DNA from: Gigaspora margarita
Lineage: Eukaryota; Glomeromycota; Glomeromycetes; Diversisporales; Gigasporaceae
Length of the DNA stretch: 64,000 nucleotides
Reading direction: 5' to 3'
Assembly (NCBI GenBank): GCA_009809945.1
Contig: WTPW01000553.1
Coordinates: 237,698-301,697 of the forward strand
Positions within the stretch are counted from its first letter, which is position 1. Each line of letters opens with the position of its first letter. The position numbers and the translations under genes were made by a program. This document shows positions 21,937-32,838 of this stretch, piece by piece. Under the pieces are notes generated by a model. That model searched no databases and was not told where the DNA came from. It worked only from the letters and a program-made list of their open reading frames with translations.

Positions 21937-23672
21937 GTGATAACTAACGTGAAGCTAATCAAGATTAAAAAAATTCGCGCAGCACTTAATGAGTACAAAA
22001 ATCCCACTGGTCATAAATGTCCCAGTATAAATAGACTAGCAGAAAGTTATAAAATCCCTAGAACTACTCTTTGCTGCACAATTAACAATGATAGTCCTCC
22101 GAATCGTCAGGGCCCACCTACCATTCTAACAAAATATGAAGAAAGCCAACTCGTGGGATATTGCATTAATATGCAAAAGCTTGGGTTCGATCTAACCCAG
22201 TCCAGTATCAACCATTGTGTAATAGAAATAATTCGAAGTAACAAAAGACTACATCCATTTGGTGATAACGGACCGGGTCAAGATTGGTGAACCTGTTTTA
22301 TGAAAGATTATCCCAAACTTTCATTTTGTGTTCTCCAAGAGTTATCCAAAGCTCAGGTACAAAGAGCAAATACGGTTATCGTTAAAGACCATTTTAATAA
22401 ATTAAAACAAATAATTGATGAAAATTCACTTACTGCTTGCAAATATGGAACATGGATAAAACTGGGTTTGTTCTTGTGCCAAAGTTGGAAAAGGTTATTG
22501 CAAAAAAAGGCGAATGTCAAGTACATAAAGTCACGCATAGGAATTCACATGAACATATTTCTGTTGTCCCTACGATTTCAGCCGCTGGGTCGTACATTCC
22601 ACCCTTAATTATTTATAAAGGTGTTCGTGTAATTCCTAACTTGTTAGAAGGTGCACCTCCAGGAACTGTAATGGGCTTTATGAGTACTAGTTACATGCAT
22701 GAAGAACTTTTCCACATGTTTCTTAACCATTTTAACAATTCCATCCCACCTATTCGCCCATTTTACTAATGCTTTATGGCTACAAAAGCCACATAAGCTA
22801 CACAAGTATTAAATTTTGCCATGCAAATAGAATTCTTCTTTATGCGCTGCCTCTCTATATGACACATGTTCTACAGCCTTCTGAACTCCTTTTGCTAAAT
22901 TAAAACATAAATATGCTAAAGAATCAGACAAATATAAAAACAATAATAATGGCAAGGTGGTAATCAAACATAATTTCATGAGCATTTTTGGCCCAGCTTT
23001 CTTTAAAACCTATACACTATCTGCCATTTGTAATGCCTACAAAAGCACAGGAATATGGCTGTTCAATCCTGATGCTATTAGTCCAGATCGCTTGGACCCT
23101 TCTTTGGCAACAGAGTGATTCGATATCATACCTTTATCTTCCTCACAACAAGCTGAGTCACCCCTTTTACCTTCTAATAACATTCAATTGAATATATCAC
23201 TTTTACAATCTTCTACCCTTACTCATCTTACTCGTTTGAATGCCGTCCTATTAGAGAAAGAAAATAAAATTCTTTTAAATGAAAATGATTTGCTTAAAAG
23301 CGAAAATGAAATATTAAAGATTCAGTTTGCAGCATTAAAAGAAGAATTAGAAACTATAAGAATCCTGGGATGTGTTCTCTACGATCTGCTCTTAAGTACC
23401 CAGTTTCTCGAGTTTCGTGAGCTGAATCTCAAAATGCTTCTTTAGATCTAAACGAATCCGAGCTACCTTCTCCCAAAAAAAGAAAGACCCTTCTATTTGC
23501 TCAGCTTCTCACTTCTGAAGAAAGTTGGCAGCAACTATAAATAGCAAGTAAAGAAGCAGAAAAAAAGATCACAGAATCCAACCGAAAAAAGAAAGAACGA
23601 GAGCAGAAAAAGAAAGAATAAGAGCGAAAAAAGCAGGAAAAGGAAGAAAGTAAGAAAAAGAAAACAGCCTAA
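21937..23672 (+). pseudogene. pogo/Tigger-type (DDE_1) transposase, inactivated
   Basis: Plus-strand remnant in several frames. N-terminal helix-turn-helix: IRAALNEYKN, RLAESYKIPRTTL, then a CENP-B-like second HTH (QLVGYCINMQKLGFDLT). DDE_1 core: YGIWNMDKTGF with the first Asp at about 22450, then ISVVPTISAAGSYIPPLIIY, and at 22769 MLYGYKSHISYT, where the expected second catalytic Asp (DGxxSHI) is Tyr. The third site, normally LQPLD, reads LQPSE. A leucine-zipper-like coiled coil follows (LLEKENKILLNENDLLKSEN, about 23245-23304), then a basic tail (SPKKRKTLLFAQLL; KKKEREQKKKE). No ATG opens the first frame, so the true N-terminus is damaged or displaced by the LINE. It is the transposase of the 12971-23977 element and catalytically dead. 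Confidence 0.85.
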
Positions 23673-23989
23673 ATATAAATAAATAACTGAATATAAAAGG
23701 TAGAAAAGGTAAATAAATAGAATAAAATACGAAAAAAAATTTTTTGTATAAATTTTTAAAATTGGCCACAATACCCCTTCTAAAATCTGGTTTTGCATTC
23801 ATTTTGTGACCTGATTATTTGTACCAAAAATATCTATAATATGCTGATCTTTTTTACTGTAATTTAAACTATATTGAGTGTTATTTAAGTAGAAATTTTT
23901 ATATAAAAATTTTGTATATTGAACAAGAAGTTCTATTAGTAGCGATTTTAACCTAGCCACAATACCCCCATCTCCCTTATATTATATAT

Positions 23990-24170
23990 GTATTCAGACT
24001 CAAACTAGTTTGCAAACTTGCGACCAGATCTAAAAAAATCTTATAATTAAGTTAGAGTCTGGTCTGAGTTTTTTGAAATTTAAAAAATTAAAAGTTTGAG
24101 TCTGGGTCTAAAACTGGACCAGACCAGACCAAACCCAGACTAAGACCTAGGAGCACTAATATAATAGTTG
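23990..24170. repeat. Probable truncated hAT-like end with GTCTGGTCTG words
   Basis: The right boundary reads CTAGGAGCACTA (reverse complement TAGTGCTCCTAG, a YARNG end), preceded by GGACCAGACCAGACC and GAGTCTGGGTCTAAAACTGG words. No matching left terminus or duplication was found, so it is incomplete. Confidence 0.4.
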
Positions 24171-24287
24171 TAAATTATAATAGATATAAAGATGTTGACA
24201 GATATTACAAAATATTTTAAGGAGTGAGAGTAAGCCAAATCTTAATCATATATAATTCTATATATAATATAATATACTAGAGTTAGC

Positions 24288-24442
24288 ACCTCTATTCGGA
24301 TATATACTATGTCATGTGATATAATGTGACATAGTGGTTTTATATCCGGATATAAATAAATCCAGATTTAAATTTATATCCGGATATATTCTATGATAAA
24401 ACCAGATAAATCCAGATATAAAAAATATACCGGATAGAGATA
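24288..24442. repeat. Short palindromic element rich in TATCCGGATATA
   Basis: Left TTAGCACCTCTATTCGGATA and right reverse complement TTAATATCTCTATCCGGTAT form imperfect TIRs around repeated TATCCGGATAT and AAATCCAGAT words. The organisation is like the hAT mini-elements, but no clean 8-bp duplication is visible. Confidence 0.45.
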
Positions 24443-24492
24443 TTAACTTTATAATATACCACTAATAGATTAAAATTTTGAGTATTAATTAA

Positions 24493-24869
24493 GGGTAGAG
24501 TATACGTAAATCATTTATCATATAATATGCATTATCAAATATTTTGTGTAACTGATTATATAGTAAACACAACTCTGATTGGGTAATTACCCATTTTAGA
24601 AATATTTTTACTATTTGTTTTCTTGTATAACCTGGCAAATTTAAAGCTCTCCAGCAAATTTAACTATATAAGGAAGTATATTTTTTTTAAATAATATAAC
24701 CTCCAAAGATTTTACTACTATAAATAGAAAGTTTAATCTGTATATTACCAAATTTTAGTAAAAATTGACTGGTTTTAAAAACTTTTATCAGTGGTGTATT
24801 TCAAATTTTGCATAAAATCCCAATGTACTACCAAAATCATATGATAAATGATCTATGTACACTCTACCC
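24493..24869. mobile_element. Second member of the TTAA MITE family
   Basis: TIRs GGGTAGAGTATACGTAAATC and the reverse complement GGGTAGAGTGTACATAGATC; the inner arm TCATTTATCATAT is shared with the 17698 copy. Flanks are TTAA on the left and ATAA on the right (one substitution). No ORF. Confidence 0.7.
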
Positions 24870-25177
24870 ATAAACTTATTTAAAATATAATTATATACTA
24901 AAATAACAATTATTATAAAATGCACTTATAGTGATTTTTATCTACCGGTATAATACTGGTATAACTATACAATAATCATATAATTTACATGTCATATGCT
25001 TAATGTGTACAACTTTACTTTGCATAACTATTTGTAAATGTACACAAATTTATTAGATCTTATTTTAACTTATTAAACTTCCTTAACTTCTACTAACTTT
25101 AGTTTATATCTGCATATTCTTCATAGCCAGACTGCATTATATAAACCAATAAATATAATTTCATATAACTTTTTAAA

Positions 25178-25730
25178 ATGGAAAGTGAAAACAATTTCGA
25201 GTGTTTTGCTAGTGATATTGTGACAAATATATTTCTAATCAACTGGACAATTACATTACGAAGAAAGTAATAATTTAACCAAATCTGAATCTGAAACTGA
25301 TTTATGATTAGAAGGATTATATCCCTTAAATAAAGAGCAATGTTTTGCTATTAGACTGAGGTTGACAAGTAGGTTGAATGCTACCTTTGTATTTTTTTTC
25401 CTCTACATGTATAATACATTTATTAACTAATAAAAGTTGTTTTGAAAACATGTTCACAAACGAGGATTTGCTTTTTCTTTAGCAAGTTAAGCACTATTTC
25501 TTAATTAATTATATTAGGGACGAGTTCTGATATGATAATTGAATAATTGATAATAATAATGTTGTGGTACAATCAATTACTCAAGCACAATACTTGTGGT
25601 TAAATATTTTTCCAAATGCATTTATTAATATAACAACACATTTTTAGGCAAGAACAAGAACAAATGTGCTTATTATATGGAAATTGTGGCAAATATGGTT
25701 ACTATAGATTTCATTGCCCTAATGATATAA
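25178..25730 (+). pseudogene. Degraded coding region of unknown family
   Basis: Starts MESENNFECFASDIVTN and then shifts frame: YEESNNLTKSESETDL, LEGLYPLNKEQCFAIR, a later AQYLWLNIFPNAFINITTHF, and near 25700 YGNCGKYGYYRFHCPND, which resembles a decayed CCHC zinc knuckle. Stops and frameshifts occur throughout. The acidic N-terminus plus Zn-knuckle-like end suggest a transposon or retroelement protein, but I do not recognise it. It could be unrelated fragments. Confidence 0.35.
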
Positions 25731-26540
25731 TGTGATAACTAATATATATTGTGTGCATATTATATGTAGCACTAATGTTTGTTTGTACTGGTGTTTGCAA
25801 TTCATAATAGTTTTGTGATACTTTTATTTGTTGCTGCTATAGCTCTGCAAGTGTTAGAAAGGATTATTAAAACATAGTGTGCTACCATGTTTTAATAGTC
25901 CTATCTATCACTTACAGAATTTCATTGATTGCATACTTTATTGACCATATTTATGAATATAAGGAATATAAACAATAATAAAATGCATGTCCCTGTGAAA
26001 ATTGTGTGTTTGCTTATTTATATTCGCTTGTGCTTATAAAAAATAGATAAATAAAAATACTGTACAAAATCTTAATCTTGTGATTGGATCTATTTAGTAT
26101 TTTGTTTAAACATAAGAGCATGTATTAAGGTATGTATGTGGTTTTCTTTTCATCACTCTTTTTTTAAGAGTTAAGGTTAGGGTAAATATTGACATAGTTC
26201 TTTTTTTCATGTTAGGCTTATAAGTAAAATTTCGTATCTACACTATACATTGTAGAATATAGAAAATAAATGATACCTATATAATAGTAGTAACTTGTTC
26301 GATATAAATTGCATAATACATATCATTTAGCATAATATATAGTGCTTGAATAGTTATTGTCTAAAAACATTAGGGTTAGGGTCAGCTAGCATTATGATTT
26401 TGGTTAGCAGGCCTGCTAGAATATTCTGGGAAATATTTTATTGTTGACATTTTTGTTACATAACAACTGTATATATGTACATATACTGTATTCTTCAAAT
26501 GACATGTGTAAAGATATATTTTTACAATAGATGATTATTA
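25731..26540. other. AT-rich stretch without a supported gene
   Basis: No ORF with a motif, no long repeat. GTTAGGGT fragments at about 26176 and 26372 are isolated and not telomeric arrays. Confidence 0.4.
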
Positions 26541-26617
26541 TACCATAGGTGAAATCCACCTATGGTAAAAATTCACCATAGGTGAATTTCACCTATAGTG
26601 ATTTTCACCATAGGTGC
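26541..26617. repeat. Cluster of CACCTATGG palindromic words
   Basis: Six alternating direct and inverted copies of ACCATAGGTG / CACCTATGGT within 77 bp, able to form several alternative hairpins. They sit just before the large inverted-repeat array at 26640. Confidence 0.8.
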
Positions 26618-26639
26618 GTTTTAGTAAAGTCCTGAAATA

Positions 26640-27560
26640 ATTAAGTTTTTGTGCTGAATAAGTTTATTAATGCCAAAGTTATATTTCATTTGTAAAATTT
26701 TGTATGATGCAGAATACTATATTTTTATTAATAAAAATATAGAAACTTCTGCAATATACAAATTCTGCTAATAAATTGTAAACTTTGGCTTTAAGTAAAC
26801 TTGTTCAACACCAAAATATATATAATTTTGGCATATTTCTTTTAATTTTCTTATTTTTTAAATAAAGATGAGCAAAAATGCTTTTTTGATAAAATTTGCT
26901 AATTTTGCTCATCTTTTTGTCAAAAATTATAAGAATTAAATAAAATATGCTATAATAATATGATTTTAGTACTAACAAGTTTACTTAGGGCTTAAAGTTA
27001 TAATTTATATTAAAATTTTGTATAATATAGAATTTCTATATTTTTACAACATTTGTGCAAATCTGCACTATAAAAACTTTATTAATAAAAATATAGAAAA
27101 TTCTGTATTATACAAAATTTTAATAATGAATTATAACTTAAAGTCCTAAATAAACATGTTCAGTACTAAAACTACATTATTCTGGTATATATTTATTTAA
27201 TTCTTTTAATTTTTAAATAAAGATGAGTAAAATTAGCAAATTTTATCAAAAAAGTATTTTTGCTTATCTTTATTAAAATTAAAAAAATAATATAGGCTAA
27301 AATAATGTATTTTTTGGTGTTAAACAATTTACTTAGAGCCAAAATTTACAATTCATTAGTAGAATTTGCATAATGCAGAATTTTCTATGTTTTTATTAAT
27401 CAAATATAGAAAATCCTGTATATGCAAAATTTTACTAATAAAACATAACTTTTGACACTAAATAAACTTGTTCAGCACATAAAAATACATTATTTTGGTA
27501 TATAATTATATTTTAAGTAAGTTTATTTAGAGCCCAATATTATAATCTATTAGTAAAGTT
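26640..27560. repeat. Tandem array of large palindromes
   Basis: Two palindrome types alternate about three times. One is centred on ATTTTTATTAATAAAAATATAG with arms TTTTGTATAATGCAGAATT. The other has arms AAATAAAGATGAGCAAAA / TTTTGCTCATCTTT. Spacer blocks (AAGTAAACTTGTTCAGCAC) repeat between them. The period is roughly 300-350 bp. Confidence 0.7.
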
Positions 27561-28562
27561 TTGATAATTAAATTTTTTACATTGCCCAATCAGAAACATT
27601 TTATATAGGGAAGGGGTACCCTCATAGTAAATTGATATTATATAATATCTGCCACTACCCTAACCAATTAGTTTAACAAATTTGCTATTTTGAATTATAT
27701 TTCAATTTTTTATTTAGAAACCTCTAATGCTAATTAAGAATAAAATTTGCTGAACTAGTATGTCTTTAGGCTTATATGTACATATAATTATATATATATA
27801 ATACTAAATTTAAGCAAATTACAAATTTAGCAACACATATAGTATAAGGTAACTGTGCAATGCTGTTACACAAAACCTAGTAAATTATACTATAGCTCAG
27901 TCAGATAATTCAGATAATCTTTTTTGATTTGATGATTTTTTAAAATCTTAATAATAATGATTTATAAGAAATTGATTATACAATATTCTTTAGAAGTAAA
28001 TGATTAGACAAATTTGATAATAATTATAAATGCATGATCTTATATCAATGTTATTGTGCAATTTATAAATGTGAGCTTGCTGTGCTTACAAAATAATGCA
28101 CAGAAAATAAAAAAACTTTCATACAATTATATTGATATATACATCATTCAGGATTCATACAGCATTTGGCATTTATTCAGTTTTGCAGTAACCATGATTG
28201 TAACTTGCTACATGTCGCATGGATCACTAAAAAATTTATGCCAGCATCACTAGTACTATTTCAAACTGAACTTTGATGCACATATAACCTTTTTATATTA
28301 CATTTACTTCAAAATAATGTAAATAAATAATTTTAATGCTCACTGATAAATCATACCATGTCTTTTATACTCATAAATTGATTCCAAAAATATATGCCAC
28401 AATTTGTATCAAAATTAACTGGTGAAAAAGTTTGAATAAGCATTCACACAAACCTAATAAAACCTTGTATACACAAAGGCAAGTATAGCTAAGTTATAAA
28501 AACTGGTTTGATATGTATAAATTTTTACATATAGAGCTTAAATAAATATAGACATAAACAGG
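27561..28562. other. AT-rich stretch without a supported gene
   Basis: The only ORF (28056-28253, 65 codons) has no start context, motif or splice neighbours. TATATATAA runs are simple sequence. Confidence 0.4.
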
Positions 28563-29077
28563 TAGGGATGTTAAGTGCTTTATTCAGTCTGGTTCTGATT
28601 GATTTCCAAGAAGTTCAAAGAAAAAATGAACTAAACTAAAGTTCATGAACTTTAGTTTAACTTTAAAGTTTTAAATTGAGTTTGAACTTGAGTTCATAAA
28701 CTCAAAGCATAAACTTTAGGTCAGCTTTAAGTTCAAGCTCGAGTTATGAATTAAGTTTATTTAATGTGAATAAATTCCTTTATACTCATTACTTTAAATA
28801 TTTAGTTTGTATTAAATATATACAATATATACTTAGATATATTTAGATGTACTGAATATAATAAGTGATATTGTACCAACAAAAACTTGTGCTTTTACAA
28901 GATTCAACTACATCTATATATTATTTGGTGTGATCTACTTATAAATATATTATGGTTGAACTGCTAGTTTATAAAACTGGTTCGGAAACTACTAGTTAAT
29001 TTTTTTCTGAACGAATTACTAAAAAATAGTTTGAACTGGGTTTAAACTTGGTTCATCTGAACCACTTAACATCCCTA
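28563..29077. mobile_element. hAT-type element, 515 bp, with GAACTTGAGTT words
   Basis: A perfect 15-bp TIR (TAGGGATGTTAAGTG / CACTTAACATCCCTA) and perfect 8-bp duplications TAAACAGG (28555-28562 and 29078-29085). Subterminal segments are crowded with AGTTCATGAACTTTAGTT, TGAACTTGAGTTCA and TTTAAACTTGGTTCA words. No ORF, so non-autonomous. Confidence 0.9.
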
Positions 29078-29570
29078 TAAACAGGTGAAGTTAAATTGTG
29101 ATACTATCCATTTAGGGTTATACTCAATCAGAGACCAGTATATTTATACACCATTTCACTCTCTTCAGATACAGTATATCAATATGTTGCTATCAAATAG
29201 AATTGAATATAAATAAACTAGTTATATATATCATGCAACACATAAATATTTAATAATAGATATTACAGCGTTTACAACCTATTTCAGCAATTACAACTAT
29301 AACAACTAATTATAATTAATACAGCATTTATAGCCTATACGATAAATTACAACTTTGATTCTGGTTGTTATTAAGAGTTGCAACCCAGATTGTAACCCAA
29401 AATGTCCATAATAATTACTTACGGCCAGTGACACTAATCACCAGTTCACAAGAATTTTGGCTATAATTTATTTTTAAAGGAACTGAATAAGTAGCTGCGC
29501 AACGCACTCGTGCTAAACCAGGAACGGATGATAACCCTAGGGGCATTGTTTGAATAATGATCAGGATTAA

Positions 29571-29931
29571 GGCCGCGCAAAGTTAATTTTTCGTTTTCCA
29601 TAACCCACTAACCCAATTTTTCCAAAAAATTTTTTAAAAAATTCCTATTGTGCCAATTATTCATTTTTACCATAATTTTTTCCGGTGTCACCCGATGACG
29701 ACCTTAACATTTCGGAATTACCCGAAAGGTCCGATAAAAAAAAAAAAAATTTTCTGATTCCATGATATGCAAACTGAAGAATTAGCTTTGCGTAACTTTA
29801 GATGTGAACATGAACTATTAATTTAGGCCGCAAAGTTATATTTTTTTAAAAAAAAATAAAATAATCAGACCCGCCGATCGGAATTTTGAAACATCAGGTT
29901 ATGCAAAACGAAAAATTAACTTTGCGTGGCC
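29571..29931. mobile_element. Harbinger-type MITE(s) with GGCCGCGCAAAGTTAATTTT ends
   Basis: Left end GGCCGCGCAAAGTTAATTTT (29571) after TAA; right end reverse complement GGCCACGCAAAGTTAATTTT (ending 29931) before TAA. An internal pair of ends (TTTGCGTAAC at about 29800 and GGCCGCAAAGTT at 29826) suggests two copies side by side separated by about 22 bp. Same family as 55702-56154. Confidence 0.7.
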
Positions 29932-29956
29932 TAAGCTTAATTCGATCAAAATTCGA

Positions 29957-30044
29957 AATTACACTTTTGGGAGTTATTTCGCATTTATACGGAAAGTCTA
30001 AATTACACTTTTGGGAGTTATTTCGCATTTATACGGAAAGTCTA
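29957..30044. repeat. Perfect tandem duplication of 44 bp
   Basis: The unit AATTACACTTTTGGGAGTTA... through GGAAAGTCTA occurs twice without mismatch at 29957-30000 and 30001-30044. The lack of divergence points to a recent event or an assembly artefact. Confidence 0.9.
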
Positions 30045-30164
30045 ATTTTGAAACGTTGAATAACTCCGATAGAGTTATATTTTATATCGATCAGATATTT
30101 ATAGCTGAACTGCAAAATTAGTAGGACACGTGACGAATTTTATAATCAGTAAATTTCGATAATT

Positions 30165-30295
30165 ATTTTTCGGTAATAAAAATTTAGTTTTCGATAATAA
30201 AATTTTCGGCCAGTATAAGATTATACTGAAAACAATATACTGGGCGAAAATTATATGATCAAAAACTACATTTTTATTACCGAAAATTTACTGCA
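30165..30295. repeat. Inverted repeat with TTTTTATTACCGAAAA arms
   Basis: TCGGTAATAAAAATTTAGTT on the left pairs with AACTACATTTTTATTACCGA on the right. The inner TATACTG/CAGTATA also pairs. Probably a MITE; boundaries not fixed. Confidence 0.55.
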
Positions 30296-31039
30296 ATTTC
30301 GATAATTAAGTTAAATCTGCTATGATCGCATTAGGGTGAAAACCGCGGATTTCTAACCGATCTATAAAGGATTTACTACCTCGCAACTAAGGTTTCATTG
30401 TTTAATTATAATTACCGAAATTTGCCAATTCTGAAAGACAATAATAAAAAGATGCACATTAATTAAGACACACACCTGTCAAAGCGATGTTTGGTTAAGC
30501 AATTCTCATACAATAGATAAATATAGTACTATGTGATGAATATCGTGATGTTTAAATGCAGAATTTCACGTTCATTGTCCAATCAATTATGAGGTTTTTG
30601 CACGTACGGTGCAAGAAATCTAAAAACTACAATTATGCCATATATACACCTCAATGAAGTATACTATATTGAAGTCGTGAATTTAATAAATATTAGATTT
30701 AATGTGCTACTTGATTATCTGCTTGGCGTAATCAATAATATAACCTATAAATCAAGTTACGCATTAAACTAAATTATGAATACAATACTTAATTTCGCTA
30801 TTTACATTTGTCTATATATAGTGTAATTGTGGGTTTTAAATTTCTTGCACTGTACGACTATATAGTTAAAATATATGCCTTGCAACCAAATTTGTACTGC
30901 ATAGTAACGAATCAAATTTAATACATGATATAATTTAACAATTAAATAAGCATATCCTATACTGAATTTGATTTCTTGATTGCTATAATTTTTATATGTT
31001 CATTTTGTCAGGGGCGATGTTAATTTCGAACGGTCAAAT

Positions 31040-31500
31040 TATTGTGGTTTTTCTATTGTGAATTACCATACAAAATTCTGTTACAGATCTTACTCTTATT
31101 CTGGTAACAGCAAAAAGATGAATCAGTTTATATTAAATTATCATACTTTATTTGAATTGCTATAAAAGATTTTGTTACAAACCTATTAAGCATATAATAT
31201 GTAGTAGAGTTTGTGTTGAAATTATTGTGATTTCTATCTTGAATTGTTGCAAAAAATCCTTTAACAGAACTTGCTTGCTATTTTGATAAATGTTATTGAG
31301 TTGGTATGCATTGAAATTAATTATGATTTCTATCATAAGTGCTATAAAAAAAAATTCGGTGACAAACCTTTCTTTTCTAATGATACATAGTACGAAATGT
31401 TGTAATAGTAATCATCGTATGATTATTACCAAAGTTTTTCCCACACTTAGATCATATTATCTTAATATGACTAATCAAAGCATTTTATCAATCTAAACTT
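31040..31500 (-). repeat. Satellite-family block in inverted orientation
   Basis: About four units that are reverse complements of the main satellite (44740-47450): AAATTCTGTTACAGATCTTAC, GAAATTATTGTGATTTCTAT, TGAGTTGGTATGCATTG. At 31011-31041 it is preceded by a Harbinger-like end relic (GGGGCGATGTTAATTTCGAA). Confidence 0.65.
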
Positions 31501-32354
31501 ATCATCAACTGAAAAAAGTAATAACTATAACCATAATAAATTCTAAAATAGAGACAAATATAGGCCACTAAAAATTGAACGGAACCATCCCTCACATATT
31601 CGGTATGATGATAAAAGTGAATTTCATTTTATACCTGTTTTTGAAATCTTATTGTATCGATTATTCGAAGAAAATTGATTGGTACATCTTTAATGGTCCT
31701 ACTGGGGTAGTTGACATTTACATAATTTACATATGATCAATAATATCATACCCGATACGTAATAACAAAAATTATCCGGATAATTCAAGATTTTTGGGTA
31801 AATTTGATATTATACAACTAACTATTTGCAGGATTTCAATAAAATGTACTTACGTATTATGTGCATAGTAGATCATTATTCCTGTAGCTTATTATAATGG
31901 TTTTTGCAAAGTTGCAGTTACGGTTGCAGTTGCAAATATGCAATATTAAATTGGTTTACGAAAATCCTATTCAAATCCTATAAATGGTTAGTGTGTTTTT
32001 CTAAATCAGATCTAATTAATTTGATACCTGATCTACAGTTACTCATCTAGCCCTAGGCGTTGACGAAGTCACGCTAGGGTTATTATCGCGAGGATCACCA
32101 TTTGTGGCTTACAATGAATTTGGGCTTAAATGTATTTTACAACTTGAGTGTTATGAAATTGAGGCTTATAGGAAAACAATGGGGATATAAGCATATGTTT
32201 GTATGCAAATATGCAGGTAGGCGCATGCGATAGAGATTATAAAGATACATGTGGGCGTAGAAATGGAGTTTTAGTGGTTTCTTACTTCGCTTGACTTGTT
32301 CATTTTCTCTTCACTGCCCGATTACTTACGATCTGGCTTCTTCGTGCTTGAACC
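31501..32354. other. Low-repeat stretch without an assembled gene
   Basis: A minus-strand stretch at about 31720-31640 reads NYPSRTIKDVPINFLRIID and ends at a GTATAA donor-like site, but I could not join it to other exons. TACTGGGGTAGTTG at 31702-31715 matches, inverted, the end of the MITE at 32518. Confidence 0.3.
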
Positions 32355-32446
32355 NNNNNNNNNNNNNNNNNNNNNNNNNNNNNNNNNNNNNNNNNNNNNN
32401 NNNNNNNNNNNNNNNNNNNNNNNNNNNNNNNNNNNNNNNNNNNNNN
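32355..32446. other. Assembly gap (92 N) followed by a poly-A run
   Basis: A run of N, then about 25 A bases to 32471. The ORFs spanning it are meaningless. Confidence 0.95.
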
Positions 32447-32517
32447 AAAAAAAAAAAAAAAAAAAAAAAAACTGAAAAGTAGAATGCGCCATACCATAGC
32501 GTGGGCTCGTACTTTTC

Positions 32518-32829
32518 AACTACCCCAGTATCGCCGTCAAATTTTCACTATCACGTGATTTTTTGTGGCGCAAACCAATAGCAAGTCTCGCTTTGATGTA
32601 ACGTTACACGAGCAGGAACGTTCGCTTTTTCAAAAATCGCTTATTTCTCTAAAATTTGCATAAGAAATCGCCTTTCGCGCCCTAACAAAAAAAATTCCTT
32701 GAGCAATTTTGCTATATGTCTTGCTAATATCAAGCCCTATAGGAACCCTAACCCTAACTTAAACGAACTTGAAGTTTTTTGGGCACAGTCACGTGATAGT
32801 GAAAAAGTGACGGCGGTCCTGGGGAAGAT
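32518..32829. mobile_element. MITE with 9-bp target duplication (MULE-type)
   Basis: Perfect 9-bp direct repeats GTACTTTTC (32509-32517 and 32830-32838) flank TIRs AACTACCCCAGTATCGCCGT / ATCTTCCCCAGGACCGCCGT (outside to inside). The arms continue for ~50 bp through TTTTCACTATCACGTGA. The 9-bp duplication fits MULE-type MITEs. Each arm carries a CACGTGA palindrome. The centre holds two CCCTAA units, too few for a telomere. Confidence 0.8.
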
Positions 32830-32838
32830 GTACTTTTC

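Larger units (their letters stand above)
12971..23977 (+). mobile_element. pogo/Tigger-like DNA transposon, split by a LINE
   Basis: The left end AGGTAGATGGGAGTATTGTG (12971) and the reverse complement of the right end, AGGGAGATGGGGGTATTGTG (ending 23977), are near-identical TIRs flanked by TA (12969-12970 and 23978-23979). The right part carries a decayed pogo transposase (21937-23672). A 7.7 kb LINE with target duplication is inserted at 14196-21883; without it the element is about 3.3 kb. The left part (12971-14170) holds two palindromic modules (13011-13135 and 13365-13500), a half family A MITE and no recognisable gene. A second TIR-like block at 13345-13374 suggests an older internal end. 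Confidence 0.7.

Noticed and set aside
23535-23802. Minus ORFs of 77-87 codons rich in Phe/Leu
   Set aside because: They are the antisense of the Lys/Glu-rich transposase tail.
32291-32519. Three ORFs across the N run
   Set aside because: They exist only because N and poly-A translate without stops.
32740-32760. Telomere-like CCCTAACCCTAAC
   Set aside because: Only two units, inside a MITE; GTTAGGGT near 26176 and 26372 is also isolated.
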